Part shown: one piece after another, positions 22,967 to 32,683 of the stretch
How positions within the stretch are numbered: position 1 is the stretch's first letter
Layout of the letters: each line of letters starts with the position of its first letter
Origin: Gammaproteobacteria bacterium
GTDB taxonomy: Bacteria > Pseudomonadota > Gammaproteobacteria > Ga0077536
Direction of reading: 5' to 3'
Assembly (NCBI GenBank): GCA_016209015.1
Contig: JACQWY010000008.1
Coordinates: forward strand, 51,079 to 115,078
Length of the DNA: 64,000 nucleotides
The notes under the pieces: generated by a model
Database searches by the model: none
Seen by the model: the letters and a program-made list of their open reading frames with translations, nothing else
What the model was told of the DNA's origin: nothing
Program-made: the position numbers and the translations under genes

Positions 22967-23380
22967 ATGCGAATGGCGGCAAGCGTTCGAGGCATGGGAA
23001 TTCTGCTCATCGCGGTGGCGCTCGGCGCGCACGCGGCGGGCAGGCCGAAAGCGAAGCGCGACCTCGTCCCGCGCGACGCGGACGGTGCGCCCTGCGTGAC
23101 GGGAAAAGTGCTGACGGCGGCGGATCGCTGCGCGCATCAGACGGTCGATGTCGACAAGTCGCATTGTCATGCCGACACGAAGTACAGCGTCGAGTTCACG
23201 AACCGCTGCGACACGACCGTCTACGTGACCTACCACCTCGACGGCACTCGGCCGGAATCGGAGCGGCGCGGCGCCGCTGTCGTCAAGGCGAAGTCGACGC
23301 AGATCGGCAGCCTCGTGCTGTTGAAGACCCGCGACGGCACGAGCGGTCAGCTCGTCGTCGATCGGATGATCGGCCAGTGA
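22967..23380 (+). CDS. Small exported Cys-containing protein of unknown function
   Basis: This 137-residue protein is not recognised. It has an N-terminal signal peptide (MGILLIAVALGAHAAG) and a mature domain with Cys residues in PCVTGK, DRCAHQ, SHCHADT and TNRCDTT, which could form two disulfides. The segment KYSVEFTNRCDTTVYVTYHL looks like a beta-rich domain. A GGGGGAGG ribosome site favours the ATG at 22967. It is flanked by divergent surE and a convergent chemoreceptor gene only 10 bp away. Its pattern (N-R-x-D-x-x-V then a beta stretch) is loosely like the exported protein encoded at 52701-53060. Confidence 0.7.
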   Translation: MRMAASVRGMGILLIAVALGAHAAGRPKAKRDLVPRDADGAPCVTGKVLTAADRCAHQTVDVDKSHCHADTKYSVEFTNRCDTTVYVTYHLDGTRPESERRGAAVVKAKSTQIGSLVLLKTRDGTSGQLVVDRMIGQ

Positions 23381-23390
23381 GCGCGAAGTG

Positions 23391-25898
23391 TCAGCCCGCG
23401 GCGCGCAGCGGCGCGGAAGTCGCCGAACCGGCTTCCGTCTTGAAATAACCGACGAGCCCGAGCAACTGGCGCGACTGGTCGTCGAGCGCCTTGCTCGCGG
23501 CCGCGGTCTCCTCCACGAGCGCGGCGTTCTGCTGCGTTCCTTCGTCGATCCGCGCGACGGCCTGGTTCACGAGCGCGATGCCGGAGTACTGCTCTTCCGA
23601 GGCCGTGGCGATCTCGGCCACGATGTCGCTCACCTGCTTCACGGACTGCATGATCTCGCTCAGCGTGCGACCGCTCTCGTTGACGAGGCGCGAGCCCTCG
23701 TCGACGCGCGCGACGCTGTCCTGGATGAGCGTGCGGATTTCCTTCGCCGCACCCGCGCTGCGCTGGGCCAGATTGCGGACTTCGGCGGCCACGACCGCGA
23801 AGCCGCGGCCTTGCTCGCCCGCGCGCGCGGCCTCGACGGCGGCATTCAGGGCCAACAGGTTCGTCTGGAACGCGAGCTCGTCGATCACCGCGGTGATTTC
23901 CGCGATTTTCTTGCTCGAGCTCGCGATGGCGGCCATGGCCGCGACCGCGCTCTCGACGACGCTGCCGCCGCGCTCGGCATGGGAGCGAGCCGTGCCGGCG
24001 AGCTCGTCGGCCTCGTGCGAGCTCTGGGCGTTCTGCTTCACCGTGCTCGTGAGCTGCTCGATGCTGGAGGCGGTCTCCTCGAGCTGCGCGCCCTGCTGTT
24101 CGGTGCGTGCACTGAGATCGAGATTGCCCTGCGCGATCTCGGTGGCCGCCGTCTGCATGGTCGCCGCGCTCTCGCGGATGCGGCCGATGGTCTCGCGCAG
24201 TTGGTCGACGCTGCCGTTGATCGCATCCCGCAGCACGGCGAAATCGCCCTGGTAGGCGCCGCGCATGCGATGGGTGAGGTCGCCGTCGGCGAGCCGGCTG
24301 ACGGCCGCTTTCGCCTCGTCGACGGGACGGACGATCGCGTCGAGCGTGTTGTTGATGCCTTCCACGATGCGCCGGAAATCGCCGTGATGACGGCTGACGT
24401 CGGCGCGTGTCGCGAGGCGGCCCGCGACGCCGGCGACGGACAGGGTCTCGGTGTCCTCGACGAGCCTGTTCACGGACTCGATGCAGACGTTGAGATTGTC
24501 CTGCAGTCGCTTGAAGCTTCCCGAGTACTGCTCCGTGATCGGCGGCGGAATGTCGCCGCGCGAGATCCGATCGACGTAGCCGGCGGCGAGCTCGAACGGC
24601 CCGATGAGGGCGTCGAGCATCTTGTTGATGCCGACGGCGAGGCGCTTCAGGAAGCCCTCCTCGAATTTGTCGACCTCGATGCGCCACTCGAGCTCGCCTT
24701 TCGAGGCGCCGTAGACCATGCCCTCGAGCTGGTGCTCGGCGACCTTCTCGCCCGTCAGGTCGCGCCATTCGAGCACGGTGCCGAGACGGGTGCCGTCGCT
24801 GTCGAGCACCGGTGTCGCGACGAGTTTGAGCGTGCTGTCGCCGTAGACGAGCTCGGTGACGTAGGTGCCGTGGAGCCCCTCGAGCGTGGCGCGCATCGCG
24901 CCGGCGTCCACGAACAGCGCTTCGAGCCCGGCGCCGACGAGGCGTTCCGGATCGAATCCTGGGAGCGCCGCAACGAAGGATGGCGCGAGCGCCGTGAAAC
25001 CGCGGCGACCGGTGCGATTCACGTAGATGACGCGATGTGCGGCGTCGATCAGCATGACGTTCGAGCTGACGTTGTCGAGTGCCTGGACGACGCGCTGGTT
25101 CTGGGCGGCGGCCGCGAGCTCCTCGCGACGCTTCGCCGCGATGTTGTCCAGCACGTCGTTGAATGCCGTGCCGACCGCGCGGAACTCGGCCCTGAGCCCC
25201 GTCAGCTTGTTTTCCGTGCCCTTGCCGTCGCGGATCGCGATCGTCGCCTCGAGCAGCCGCGCGAGCGGCGGAATGACGCGCCGGTAGATGAACAGCATCG
25301 CGCCGGCGATCGCGAGCACGACGCAGGCGATGGCCGCGAGGGCGGCGTTGCGCAGGGCAGTCTGGGCGTTGCGCGCATTCTCGGTCGCGGCGGTGAATCC
25401 CCGGTCGACTTCGGCGGCGAGCGCGTCGAGCTCTGTCGCGAGCGCCTCGGCCGTGTCATCCAATCCCGTGCCCGGGCGTTTCATGATCGCATTGCCGGCA
25501 TCGAGGCCGTGCTCGAGGTAGGTTTTCGCCATTTCGCTGCCGACGGCGTGCAGGGCGTCGAGCTTCGGCAGCAGGGCGGCGACGCGTGCCGCGAACGCGG
25601 GTGTGAGTGCCTCGATGCGGGCGAGCTCGGTCTTCGCGGCCTCCAGATTTTCCGCGGCGTCGCCGAAACCAGCGGAGTCGTGTGTCGCGCTGACGTCCGT
25701 CAGGAACTGCTGAATCTGCACGACGTGGTAGCGGGCGTTCTCGAGCGCGAGCTCGCTCGCGGTGGCGGCGCGCTGGGTGGCGGTCAGCGTCTCGAGATTC
25801 TGGAACCGGTTCCAGCTGAACGTGCCGGCGAGGATCCCGAGCAGCGTCAGCACGAGTGTGACGGCGAGCAGAATCTGCTTCACGGATAATTCTTTCAT
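23391..25898 (-). CDS. Methyl-accepting chemotaxis protein with PAS and HAMP domains
   Basis: The product has 835 residues. A transmembrane helix at about 8-28 is followed by an external helical sensor (about 30-235), a second membrane helix ([20 protein letters not shown]), a HAMP domain, a PAS-like domain ([20 protein letters not shown]), further HAMP-like linkers and the long MCP signalling hairpin whose tip reads [20 protein letters not shown]. It should relay ligand binding to CheA/CheW. It ends LRAAG and lacks the CheR-tethering pentapeptide. The ATG at 25898 has GGAG upstream; a longer frame upstream has no membrane start signal. No other chemotaxis gene is nearby. Confidence 0.94.
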   Translation of the reverse strand: MKELSVKQILLAVTLVLTLLGILAGTFSWNRFQNLETLTATQRAATASELALENARYHVVQIQQFLTDVSATHDSAGFGDAAENLEAAKTELARIEALTPAFAARVAALLPKLDALHAVGSEMAKTYLEHGLDAGNAIMKRPGTGLDDTAEALATELDALAAEVDRGFTAATENARNAQTALRNAALAAIACVVLAIAGAMLFIYRRVIPPLARLLEATIAIRDGKGTENKLTGLRAEFRAVGTAFNDVLDNIAAKRREELAAAAQNQRVVQALDNVSSNVMLIDAAHRVIYVNRTGRRGFTALAPSFVAALPGFDPERLVGAGLEALFVDAGAMRATLEGLHGTYVTELVYGDSTLKLVATPVLDSDGTRLGTVLEWRDLTGEKVAEHQLEGMVYGASKGELEWRIEVDKFEEGFLKRLAVGINKMLDALIGPFELAAGYVDRISRGDIPPPITEQYSGSFKRLQDNLNVCIESVNRLVEDTETLSVAGVAGRLATRADVSRHHGDFRRIVEGINNTLDAIVRPVDEAKAAVSRLADGDLTHRMRGAYQGDFAVLRDAINGSVDQLRETIGRIRESAATMQTAATEIAQGNLDLSARTEQQGAQLEETASSIEQLTSTVKQNAQSSHEADELAGTARSHAERGGSVVESAVAAMAAIASSSKKIAEITAVIDELAFQTNLLALNAAVEAARAGEQGRGFAVVAAEVRNLAQRSAGAAKEIRTLIQDSVARVDEGSRLVNESGRTLSEIMQSVKQVSDIVAEIATASEEQYSGIALVNQAVARIDEGTQQNAALVEETAAASKALDDQSRQLLGLVGYFKTEAGSATSAPLRAAG

Positions 25899-26062
25899 GT
25901 GCACTCCGCGTGGAATTGGGCTGGTCCGACCGTAGGCTCCGCGCGCGGGAACGCGCGGGACGGCCGGCGATGATGCGTCGGGTAGCGGCAAGCCCGCGGG
26001 CAAACTTGACGGACGCGGCGCGCCGCCGGGCCGGGCGACGAGGTAGGGAAAAGGGGAATGAG

Positions 26063-27136
26063 ATGCTGCGGATGCTGATATGCGCCTGCGGGCTCGCGCT
26101 GCTCGAGCTCGCGGCCGTGCCGGCGACGGCGACGACGGCGGCTGCCGCGGGGCAGGTGGAATTCGTGAGCGGCGATGTCACGGTCGAGGGCGCCGCGCCA
26201 TCGCATGCGCTCGTCACCGGCGCTGCCGTCGCGGTCGGCGACACCCTGCGCACCGGGCCGGACGGGGAGGCGCATCTCACGATGGAGGACGGCGCGTATC
26301 TCGCAGTGCGCCCGAACACGGTGTTCCGCATCGATGCCTACAGCAGCCGGGGCGAAGCGGACGACCAGGCCTCGTTCTCGCTGTTGCGTGGCGCCCTCCG
26401 CTCGGTGACCGGCTGGATCGGCAAGCTGCACCCGGGCGGCTATCGCATCAATACGCCGATGGCGACGATCGGGATCCGCGGCACGGATCACGAACCCCTG
26501 TACATCCCGCCCGGCGAGGCCCGTGGTGACGAGACGCCGGGCGTCTATGACCGCGTGAACGAAGGCGTCGCGCTGCTCACGAACGAGGCCGGCACGGTCG
26601 ACATCCCGGCCGGCAAGTCCGCGGAGATCCCGCACGGCACGGTCCGCGCGCCGCGGCTCCTCGACCGCCCGCCCGCCTTCCTCGAGCGGCGGCGCACGCG
26701 CCACGAGGTTCTCACTGCACGCTACGGGCGCGACATCCACCGTCACATCGAGGAACGGCTGCAGCGACGCGGACTCCTGAAGCCCGGCGAGCGCGGGGAT
26801 CAGTATCTCGAACGGCATCGCGCGGCGCGGGCCGGCGCGGCCGGCGGCGGTGAGCGCGGCGCCGCACGGGAGCAGCGTCGACGGGAACGCGCGGCACGGC
26901 GTCAGGGTGGCGGTGAGGCGCGTCGGGACCAGCGGCCGGAGCGCGGCGCCTGGCGCGAGGACGATCGCCGCCTGGAACGCCAGGCGCCGCGCGGCGGCAT
27001 GCGGCGCCAGGAGGCGCCGTCCCGGTATCCCGCACCGCATGCTGCGCCCGCACCGTATCCGGCACCCGCCGGTGGCGGCGCGGACGCCGTGAACGGACGC
27101 GGTCAGACGCATCGCCGCGTGCGCCAGGATCAGTGA
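26063..27136 (+). CDS. FecR-domain periplasmic protein with Arg-rich tail
   Basis: This 357-residue protein starts with a signal peptide ([17 protein letters not shown]). A FecR domain follows (about 30-150): [38 protein letters not shown] and [15 protein letters not shown]. From residue 210 it becomes a highly basic tail rich in Arg, Gln and Ala, ending in Ala/Pro repeats. There is no anti-sigma N-terminus and no ECF sigma gene beside it, so it is unlikely to be a true FecR regulator; single FecR domains also occur in exported proteins of unknown role. It is divergent from the chemoreceptor gene. Confidence 0.8.
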   Translation: MLRMLICACGLALLELAAVPATATTAAAAGQVEFVSGDVTVEGAAPSHALVTGAAVAVGDTLRTGPDGEAHLTMEDGAYLAVRPNTVFRIDAYSSRGEADDQASFSLLRGALRSVTGWIGKLHPGGYRINTPMATIGIRGTDHEPLYIPPGEARGDETPGVYDRVNEGVALLTNEAGTVDIPAGKSAEIPHGTVRAPRLLDRPPAFLERRRTRHEVLTARYGRDIHRHIEERLQRRGLLKPGERGDQYLERHRAARAGAAGGGERGAAREQRRRERAARRQGGGEARRDQRPERGAWREDDRRLERQAPRGGMRRQEAPSRYPAPHAAPAPYPAPAGGGADAVNGRGQTHRRVRQDQ

Positions 27137-27240
27137 ATGTGATCGTTTACCGGAAGTCGCCGTCAACGCGCGGCGTCCGGCCCGCGTTATCAGGCCCAGT
27201 GAGGGATGATCCTCACGCCGAACACTCGAAGGAGAATTGC

Positions 27241-27558
27241 ATGAAGACCATCCGCATCCTGCCCCTGACGCTCGTGCTGTCCGCAATCGCCGTCCCGGGG
27301 TGGGCGGCCGACGGCGCCGTGGCCGAGCAGCGCGCCGCGAATCAGGAGCGCCGCATCGAGCAGGGCGAGGCCTCGGGCGCGCTGACACAACACGAAGCGC
27401 AGCGTCTCGAACGGCGCCAGCAGCGTCTGGAGAACGACATCGACGCCGCGACCGCGGACGGCAAGGTCACGGGCGCGGAGCGACGCCATCTGCGGCGCGA
27501 GGAGAATCGCAACAGCAAGGCGATCGCCCGCAAGAAGCACAATCTGCGCACCCAGTGA
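27241..27558 (+). CDS. Small exported helical protein, Arg/Gln/Glu-rich
   Basis: This 105-residue protein has a clear signal peptide cleaved after GWAA, then a mature part made of charged helices (RAANQERRIEQGEASGALT; EAQRLERRQQRLENDIDAAT; GAERRHLRREENRNSKAIAR). It looks like two or three helical hairpins with a repeated pattern (EASGALT, ATADGKVTGAE). The function is unknown. AAGGAGA precedes the ATG and a small GTGAGG/CCTCAC hairpin lies at 27199-27216. It follows the FecR-domain gene by 104 bp. Confidence 0.75.
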   Translation: MKTIRILPLTLVLSAIAVPGWAADGAVAEQRAANQERRIEQGEASGALTQHEAQRLERRQQRLENDIDAATADGKVTGAERRHLRREENRNSKAIARKKHNLRTQ

Positions 27559-27687
27559 CCGCACCGCGGCCCGCGAGGAGACCGCGCACCCCTACAAAAT
27601 CATTACATTCCGGCCGGCGCGAGTCCGTACAATCGCGATCCGGCCGGCGCTTCCGCCGACCGGCACACGATCGGACGGAACCCGCCC

Positions 27688-28971
27688 ATGACCGCAGACT
27701 CTCCCGAACGCCGCCCGGACATCGACCAGCTCATGCGCGCACACGCGGCGTCGACGCAGCGCCTGAAGCGCGTGCTCGGCCTCGTGCTCGTCGTCGTCGC
27801 GGCGCTCGGCTTCGTGCTCGCCCGCGGCTATCTGCAGCACGGCGAACAGGGTCCGAGCTACAAGATCGCCGAAGCGCGGCGCGGCGACCTCACGGTGAAG
27901 GTCACCGCGACCGGCACGCTGCAGCCGCTCGACCAGGTCGACGTCGGCATCGAGGTCTCGGGCACGATCGAGACCGTGCTCGTCGACTACAACGATCGCG
28001 TCACCACCGGCCAGGTGCTCGCGCGACTCGATACGACGCAGCTCGCGGCGCGCACGCGCATGTCCGAGGCCGCGCTCGTGCTCGCACGGGCGCGCGTCCG
28101 CGACGCCGAGGCGACGGTCGCCGAGACCCAGGCGAAGCTCCGGCGCAGCCGCCAGCTCCTCGAGAAGCACCTCACGGCGCCCGAGGACTTCGACACCGTG
28201 CAGGCCGCCGCACAGCGTGCCGACGCGGGGCTCGCGGTCGCGCGCGCGCAGGTCGAGCAGAGCCAGGGTCAGCTCGACGCCGACAACCGCTCGCTGCAGA
28301 AAGCGGTGATTCACGCGCCGATCGACGGCATCGTGCTGAAGCGGCAGGTGGAGCCTGGACAGACGGTCGCGGCGACGCTGCAGACGCCCGTGCTGTTCAC
28401 GATTGCGCAGAACCTCAAACAGATGGAGCTGCACGTGAACGTCGACGAGGCCGACGTCGGCCAGGTGCGCGAAGGCCAGATCGCGCAGTTCACCGTGGAC
28501 GCCTATTCGAACCGCATGTTTCCGGCGACGATAACGCAGGTCCGCTATCTGCCTCAGACGGTGCAAGGCGTCGTGACCTACGAGACGCTGTTGAGCGTCG
28601 ACAACTCCGAGCTGCTGCTCCGTCCCGGCATGACCGCGACCGCGGACATCACGGTCCGGGAAGTGAAGGACGTGCTGCTCGTGCCGAACGCGGCGCTGCG
28701 TTTCACACCACCGCGGCCGCGCGCCGCGGACACCCGCAACATCGTCTCGAAGCTCATGCCCGGGCCGCCGCGCCAGGCGGCGCGCGGCCCTGCGCCGAAC
28801 ACGGAGAGCACGAAGCAGCCGCAGGTGTGGACGCTCCAGTCCGGCAAGCTCGTGCCGGTCGTCGTCACGCCGGGCGCGACCGACGGCGTGATGACGGAAG
28901 TGACCGGCGGCGGGCTCGTCGCGGGCGCGGAGCTCGTCACCGACGTCGCCACGCCGGCGCGCAAGCCGTGA
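27688..28971 (+). CDS. MacA/HlyD-family membrane fusion protein of ABC exporter
   Basis: This 427-residue protein has one N-terminal membrane helix (about 27-46), then RRGDLTVKVTATGTLQPLDQ and VSGTIETVLVDYNDRVTTGQ, the MacA-type barrel-sandwich domain, a helical hairpin (about 110-190), AVIHAPIDGIVLKRQVEPGQ and a beta-barrel domain. It is the periplasmic adaptor of a MacB-like exporter whose ATPase and permease genes follow with overlapping codons. A -10-like TACAAT lies at 27628-27633. A Pro/Arg-rich insertion near residues 345-370 is unusual for the family. Confidence 0.93.
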   Translation: MTADSPERRPDIDQLMRAHAASTQRLKRVLGLVLVVVAALGFVLARGYLQHGEQGPSYKIAEARRGDLTVKVTATGTLQPLDQVDVGIEVSGTIETVLVDYNDRVTTGQVLARLDTTQLAARTRMSEAALVLARARVRDAEATVAETQAKLRRSRQLLEKHLTAPEDFDTVQAAAQRADAGLAVARAQVEQSQGQLDADNRSLQKAVIHAPIDGIVLKRQVEPGQTVAATLQTPVLFTIAQNLKQMELHVNVDEADVGQVREGQIAQFTVDAYSNRMFPATITQVRYLPQTVQGVVTYETLLSVDNSELLLRPGMTATADITVREVKDVLLVPNAALRFTPPRPRAADTRNIVSKLMPGPPRQAARGPAPNTESTKQPQVWTLQSGKLVPVVVTPGATDGVMTEVTGGGLVAGAELVTDVATPARKP

Positions 28972-29675
28972 ACGCCGCGTCGACGCCACTCATCGAGTTC
29001 CGCCAGGTCGGCAAGGTCTACGGCCACGGACAGGGCGCCGTGCAGGCGCTCGACGGCATCGATCTCGGCATCGCGCGCGGCGAGTTCATGGCCGTGATGG
29101 GACCGAGCGGCTCGGGCAAGTCGACGGCGATGAACATCCTCGGCTGCCTCGACGTGCCGACGAGCGGCTCGTATCTGTTCGACGGGCATGCGATCGAGGC
29201 TTTCGATCAGGATCAGCGTGCGCTGCTGCGCCGTCACTATCTCGGCTTCGTGTTCCAGGGTTTCAACCTGTTGAATCGAACCTCGGCGCTCGAGAACGTG
29301 GAGCTGCCGCTCGTCTATCGTCACGTGCGTCGTGCCGAACGCCGCGCCCGCGCGCGCGACGCGCTCGCCGTCGTCGGTCTCGCCGGCTGGGAGACGCACA
29401 CGCCGGCCGAGCTCTCCGGCGGTCAGCAGCAACGAGTGGCTATCGCGCGTGCGATCGTCACGCAGCCGGCGGTGCTGCTCGCCGACGAGCCGACCGGCAA
29501 TCTCGATTCCGCGCGCAGTCACGGCATCATGGAGCTTCTCGTGAACCTGAACCGCGAGCAGGGCATCACGATCCTCATGGTCACGCACGAGCCGGGGATG
29601 GCGGGCTATGCCTCGCGCGTGATCCATTTCCGCGACGGGCGGCTCGACGCCGCGGCCGCGCGCAGCGCCGCCTGA
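28968..29675 (+). CDS. MacB-type ABC transporter ATPase
   Basis: This 235-residue ATPase has Walker A GPSGSGKST, Q-loop GFVFQGFNLL, signature ELSGGQQQRVAIARAI, Walker B AVLLADEPTGNLD and H-loop MVTHEP. It belongs to the LolD/MacB/FtsE group that powers export or mechanotransmission. The GTG start overlaps the adaptor stop codon (GTGA), and the stop overlaps the permease ATG (TGATG). The ATPase and permease are separate proteins, unlike the fused E. coli MacB. Confidence 0.95.
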   Translation: MNAASTPLIEFRQVGKVYGHGQGAVQALDGIDLGIARGEFMAVMGPSGSGKSTAMNILGCLDVPTSGSYLFDGHAIEAFDQDQRALLRRHYLGFVFQGFNLLNRTSALENVELPLVYRHVRRAERRARARDALAVVGLAGWETHTPAELSGGQQQRVAIARAIVTQPAVLLADEPTGNLDSARSHGIMELLVNLNREQGITILMVTHEPGMAGYASRVIHFRDGRLDAAAARSAA

Positions 29676-30880
29676 TGCTCTGGAACGCGGTGCTGCTCGC
29701 GCTGCGCGCCGTGCGTCGCAACGCGCTGCGCTCGCTGCTGACCGTGCTCGGCATCGTCATCGGCGTCGCGGCGGTCATCATCGTGGTGACACTCGGCGGC
29801 GGCGCGACGCTGCAGGTCACGCAGCAGATCGAGACGCTCGGCACGAACATGCTGATCCTGCGCTCGGGACAACGTCTCGGCCCCGGCATGAGCTCGACCG
29901 CGCCGCAGTTCACGCAGGACGATGCCGCCGCGATCGGCCGCGACATCGGCGGCGTCGCGGCCGTCGCGCCGTCGAGCACGCAGGCGGTGACGGCCATTTT
30001 CAACAACAAGAACTGGTCGACCGCCGCGACCGGGATCGACAATGCGTATTTCACGGTGCGCAACTGGCCGCTCGCCTCCGGCCGCCAGTTCACCCCGAGC
30101 GAGCTGCGTGCCGGCAAGGCGGTGTGCGTCGTCGGCGCGACGGTCGCGCGCGAGCTCTTCGGCAACGGCGATCCGCTCGGCGCGATGCTCAGGCTCGAGA
30201 AGCTCGCCTGCGAAGTGATCGGCGTGCTCGGCGCGAAGGGCCAGAGCACGATGGGCACGGATCAGGACGATCTCGTGCTCGTACCGCTGCACACCTTCCA
30301 GCGTCGCATCGCCGGCAATCTCGACGTGAAGGTCATCCAGCTCTCGGTGGCGGAAGGTGCCTCGACCGAAAAAGTGACGCGCGAAATCGAACGTCTGATG
30401 CGCGAGCGGCGGCACTTGAGCGGGAACGAGGAGAACAACTTCAACGTGATGGACATGAAGGAGATCACGAGCATGCTGACCGGTACGACGCAGGTGATGA
30501 CAGCGCTGCTCGGCGCGGTCGGCGCGGTGAGCCTGCTCGTCGGCGGCATCGGCATCATGAACATCATGCTCGTCTCGGTGACGGAGCGGACGCGCGAGAT
30601 CGGCGTCCGGCTCGCGATCGGCGCGCTCGCGCGCGACGTGCTGCTGCAGTTCCTGGTCGAGGCGGTCGTACTGTCCTCGCTCGGCGGCGTGCTCGGGATC
30701 GTCGTCGCGCTCGGCGGCTCGATCGCCTTGAGCCGCATGATGCACATTCCGTTCGTCTTCAACGGCGGCATCATCGTCGTCGCGTTCCTGTTCTCCGCCG
30801 CGGTCGGCGTCGTATTCGGCTTCGTGCCGGCGCGCAAGGCCGCGCGGCTGAACCCCATCGAAGCCCTGCGCTACGAGTAG
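29675..30880 (+). CDS. MacB/FtsX-family ABC transporter permease
   Basis: This 401-residue membrane protein has an N-terminal helix (SLLTVLGIVIGVAAVIIVVT), a large periplasmic MacB core domain (about 45-275) and three C-terminal helices including LLVGGIGIMNIMLVSVTERT and the coupling segment REIGVRLAIGA. It forms the inner membrane dimer of a tripartite exporter with the preceding adaptor and ATPase and an outer membrane channel from elsewhere. The substrate is not predictable; relatives export macrolides, peptides or siderophores. Confidence 0.94.
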   Translation: MLWNAVLLALRAVRRNALRSLLTVLGIVIGVAAVIIVVTLGGGATLQVTQQIETLGTNMLILRSGQRLGPGMSSTAPQFTQDDAAAIGRDIGGVAAVAPSSTQAVTAIFNNKNWSTAATGIDNAYFTVRNWPLASGRQFTPSELRAGKAVCVVGATVARELFGNGDPLGAMLRLEKLACEVIGVLGAKGQSTMGTDQDDLVLVPLHTFQRRIAGNLDVKVIQLSVAEGASTEKVTREIERLMRERRHLSGNEENNFNVMDMKEITSMLTGTTQVMTALLGAVGAVSLLVGGIGIMNIMLVSVTERTREIGVRLAIGALARDVLLQFLVEAVVLSSLGGVLGIVVALGGSIALSRMMHIPFVFNGGIIVVAFLFSAAVGVVFGFVPARKAARLNPIEALRYE

Positions 30881-30907
30881 GTCGGTCCGCCGCCGAAACG
30901 AAAACGT

Positions 30908-30928
30908 CCCTCCGGCCGGGCCGGAGGG
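30908..30928 (-). terminator. Strong hairpin terminator between convergent genes
   Basis: The arms CCCTCCGGCC and GGCCGGAGGG are perfect. Read on the minus strand the stem is followed by ACGTTTTCGTTTC, so it is best placed to terminate the lipoprotein gene beginning at 31585; it also follows the permease gene on the plus strand. Confidence 0.7.
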
Positions 30929-30961
30929 GCGCTGGTCGCGCGCGTCAGTCGCGCCCCGGCC

Positions 30962-31585
30962 TCATTGCGTCGGGGGCGGTCCGTGATAACGCTGGGCCGC
31001 ACCGGGCGGCGGCGGTGGCGGCGCGCCAGCCGGCGGCGGCGGTATCACCTGTCCGGGCTGGAACGGCGCGGCGTTCGGAGGGGGCGGCGGCACGTACTGT
31101 TGCTGCTGCTGTTGCATCTGCATCTCCAAGGCCGCGCGCGAATTCGCCGGGACGGGCACCTGATTGCCCTTGGCATACATGCATTGGATATAGGCGATGT
31201 CGTAGCGATCCTGCGCGGTGCGCATCGAGCCGTAAGCGTCTTCCTGGCCCGACGCCGAGCCGACGAGCAGCCCGGTGCCGGCGCCTGCCGCGGCGCCGAT
31301 GCCGGGATCGCCGGCGGCGGCGCCGAGCGCCGCGCCCGCCATGGCGCCGAGCACGGTGCCCGCGACGGCGCTGTTCGTCTGCGTCTGCTGGCCCGCCTGG
31401 CCCGCGGTGATGCCCACCGAATCGAGCGAGAAGCGATGGCAGACCGCGGCGTCTTCCTGGAACTGGTCGAACGTCTTCCCGGTGCCGGGCAGCACCATGA
31501 CGCTCGGGCCACGGGGCGGCGGCGTCGCGCACGCACTGAGCGCGAGCGCGAGGCCGAGGGTGATCAACTTGTGTGAGGTCTTCAC
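30962..31585 (-). CDS. Outer membrane lipoprotein with glycine-zipper domain and Gln/Pro-rich tail
   Basis: This 207-residue lipoprotein starts at a GTG (AGGAG 9-10 bases upstream). The lipobox is LALSAC (Cys19). Residues 75-110 form a glycine zipper (GTVLGAMAGAALGAAAG, then GIGAAAGAGTGLLVG), typical of Rick_17kDa/SlyB-like outer membrane lipoproteins. The C-terminal 70 residues are Gln- and Pro-rich with poly-Q and poly-P runs. The function is unknown; related proteins affect envelope integrity. It is third in line after the Spy-like and small exported protein genes on the same strand. Confidence 0.85.
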   Translation of the reverse strand: MKTSHKLITLGLALALSACATPPPRGPSVMVLPGTGKTFDQFQEDAAVCHRFSLDSVGITAGQAGQQTQTNSAVAGTVLGAMAGAALGAAAGDPGIGAAAGAGTGLLVGSASGQEDAYGSMRTAQDRYDIAYIQCMYAKGNQVPVPANSRAALEMQMQQQQQQYVPPPPPNAAPFQPGQVIPPPPAGAPPPPPPGAAQRYHGPPPTQ

Positions 31586-31613
31586 GGCGGCATGCTCCTG
31601 TGCACGGGATCCT

Positions 31614-31970
31614 TCAGCGCGGTGCGCCGGGCGCGGGCTGCGGCGCCACCTGCAGCCAGCCCTTGGGGCAGGCCTGCACGTAAGGGTAGTAGCCCTGGTC
31701 GGGGCAGTAGTACCAGTAGTTCGCCGGTTGCTGCTGCGGCGGAGGCTGCTGCACGTAGACCGGCGGTTCCTGCTGGATGACGATAGGCCGGCGCTCCACG
31801 ACGTAGGGCGGCGGGTAGCCGTACCAGCCATACGGATAGGGCCCCCACACCGGACCGCCGAAATAGAAGCCGAGGCGCGCGCCGCCGTGCGCGGCCGCGA
31901 GCGGGCTCCAGGCGAGGCCTGCCGCGAGCGCGGCGAGCCCGGCGACGGCGAGTTTCTGCAGTGTTCTCAT
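31614..31970 (-). CDS. Small exported Tyr/Pro/Gly-rich protein
   Basis: This 118-residue protein has a signal peptide cleaved near AAAHG, then a low-complexity Tyr/Pro/Gly segment (FYFGGPVWGPYPYGWYGYPP), a Gln/Pro segment and a compact end with two Cys residues (YYCPDQGYYPYVQACPKGWL). Such YXXP-rich exported proteins are frequent in proteobacteria and usually uncharacterised. It lies 28 bp before the glycine-zipper lipoprotein and probably shares its transcript. Confidence 0.8.
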   Translation of the reverse strand: MRTLQKLAVAGLAALAAGLAWSPLAAAHGGARLGFYFGGPVWGPYPYGWYGYPPPYVVERRPIVIQQEPPVYVQQPPPQQQPANYWYYCPDQGYYPYVQACPKGWLQVAPQPAPGAPR

Positions 31971-32003
31971 GGGCTCGTACTCCGTGTTGAGTCCGCTGCC
32001 GGA

Positions 32004-32471
32004 TCAGGGTATGGCGCGGCCGTCGGCATGACCGTGACCGCGGCGATGATGCCAGCCGAACTGCTCGTTGAAAATCTTCTGCTGCTCCGGGGACAGTTTC
32101 GCGTAAAACTCGGTCACGACGGGAATGCGGGCGGCGAGCTCGGTCTCGTGCTGCTTCATCCTGTCGAGCATTTTCGACATGCGCTCCGGCGCGGGCAGCT
32201 CCGCCAGCGCTTTCCAATCTTCACGCAACGGCAATTCTTTAGGTGTTGTGTTTGCGATAAAGTTCGACCACGCGGCCTCCTGATCGGGCCGGAGCTTCAG
32301 CGCATCGTGGAGCGCGGTCTGACGCTGCTTCATGTGCTCGGCCCAGGCGCCCGGATCGCGCCGGTGTGAGCCGGAGTCGCGGCATCCTGCCTCGTGCGCG
32401 AAAGCGGTGAGCATTGCGGCCATGCCAATCGTGGCCGCGACGATGAGCAGAGTGGGGCGGATGCTGGACAT
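32004..32471 (-). CDS. Spy/CpxP-like LTXXQ-type periplasmic protein
   Basis: This 155-residue protein has a signal peptide (MSSIRPTLLIVAATIGMAAM) and a helical domain resembling the Spy/CpxP/LTXXQ group: LKLRPDQEAAWSNF, MSKMLDRMKQHETELAARIP and YAKLSPEQQKIFNEQF. Spy-type proteins are ATP-independent periplasmic chaperones or inhibitors of a sensor kinase. It is transcribed divergently from an OmpR-type two-component pair, the arrangement of cpxP with cpxRA, so envelope-stress control by that pair is likely. A His-rich C-terminus (WHHRRGHGH) could bind metal. Confidence 0.85.
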   Translation of the reverse strand: MSSIRPTLLIVAATIGMAAMLTAFAHEAGCRDSGSHRRDPGAWAEHMKQRQTALHDALKLRPDQEAAWSNFIANTTPKELPLREDWKALAELPAPERMSKMLDRMKQHETELAARIPVVTEFYAKLSPEQQKIFNEQFGWHHRRGHGHADGRAIP

Positions 32472-32561
32472 GCTGGGGTCTCCTCGATGGCGGGAACATC
32501 CCGACGTTGCGTGCTCATTGCATCAGGACGAAGTGTGAGCCTTGTGTCACCCCCGGGCCGT

Positions 32562-32623
32562 TTTGTAACTCCAGGTATCGAGCGCATGAAGATTTGTACC
32601 TCCCTGTCGTCCGTATCGAGCGC
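32562..32623. promoter_or_regulatory. Imperfect direct repeats between Spy-like gene and two-component operon
   Basis: TTTGTAACTCC at 32562-32572 and TTTGTACCTCC at 32593-32603 are each followed by an identical 11 bp GTATCGAGCGC (32575-32585 and 32613-32623). Direct repeats in a divergent intergenic region next to an OmpR-type regulator gene are typical binding sites for such regulators. Binding is inferred. Confidence 0.45.
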
Positions 32624-32683
32624 GATACACACTGCTACAAAAGCGCGGCAACCGGCATGAGCTCGCGCGGACATAATTCGCGC

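Noticed and set aside
23388..25889. An 833-codon open frame antisense to the chemoreceptor gene
   Set aside because: It is a shadow frame of the GC-rich chemoreceptor gene: Arg/Asp/Ala-heavy composition, no ribosome site and no domain, while the minus-strand frame is a clear MCP.
26063..27136. Calling the FecR-domain protein an iron-uptake sigma regulator
   Set aside because: It has a signal peptide, no anti-sigma N-terminal region and no ECF sigma or TonB receptor gene nearby.
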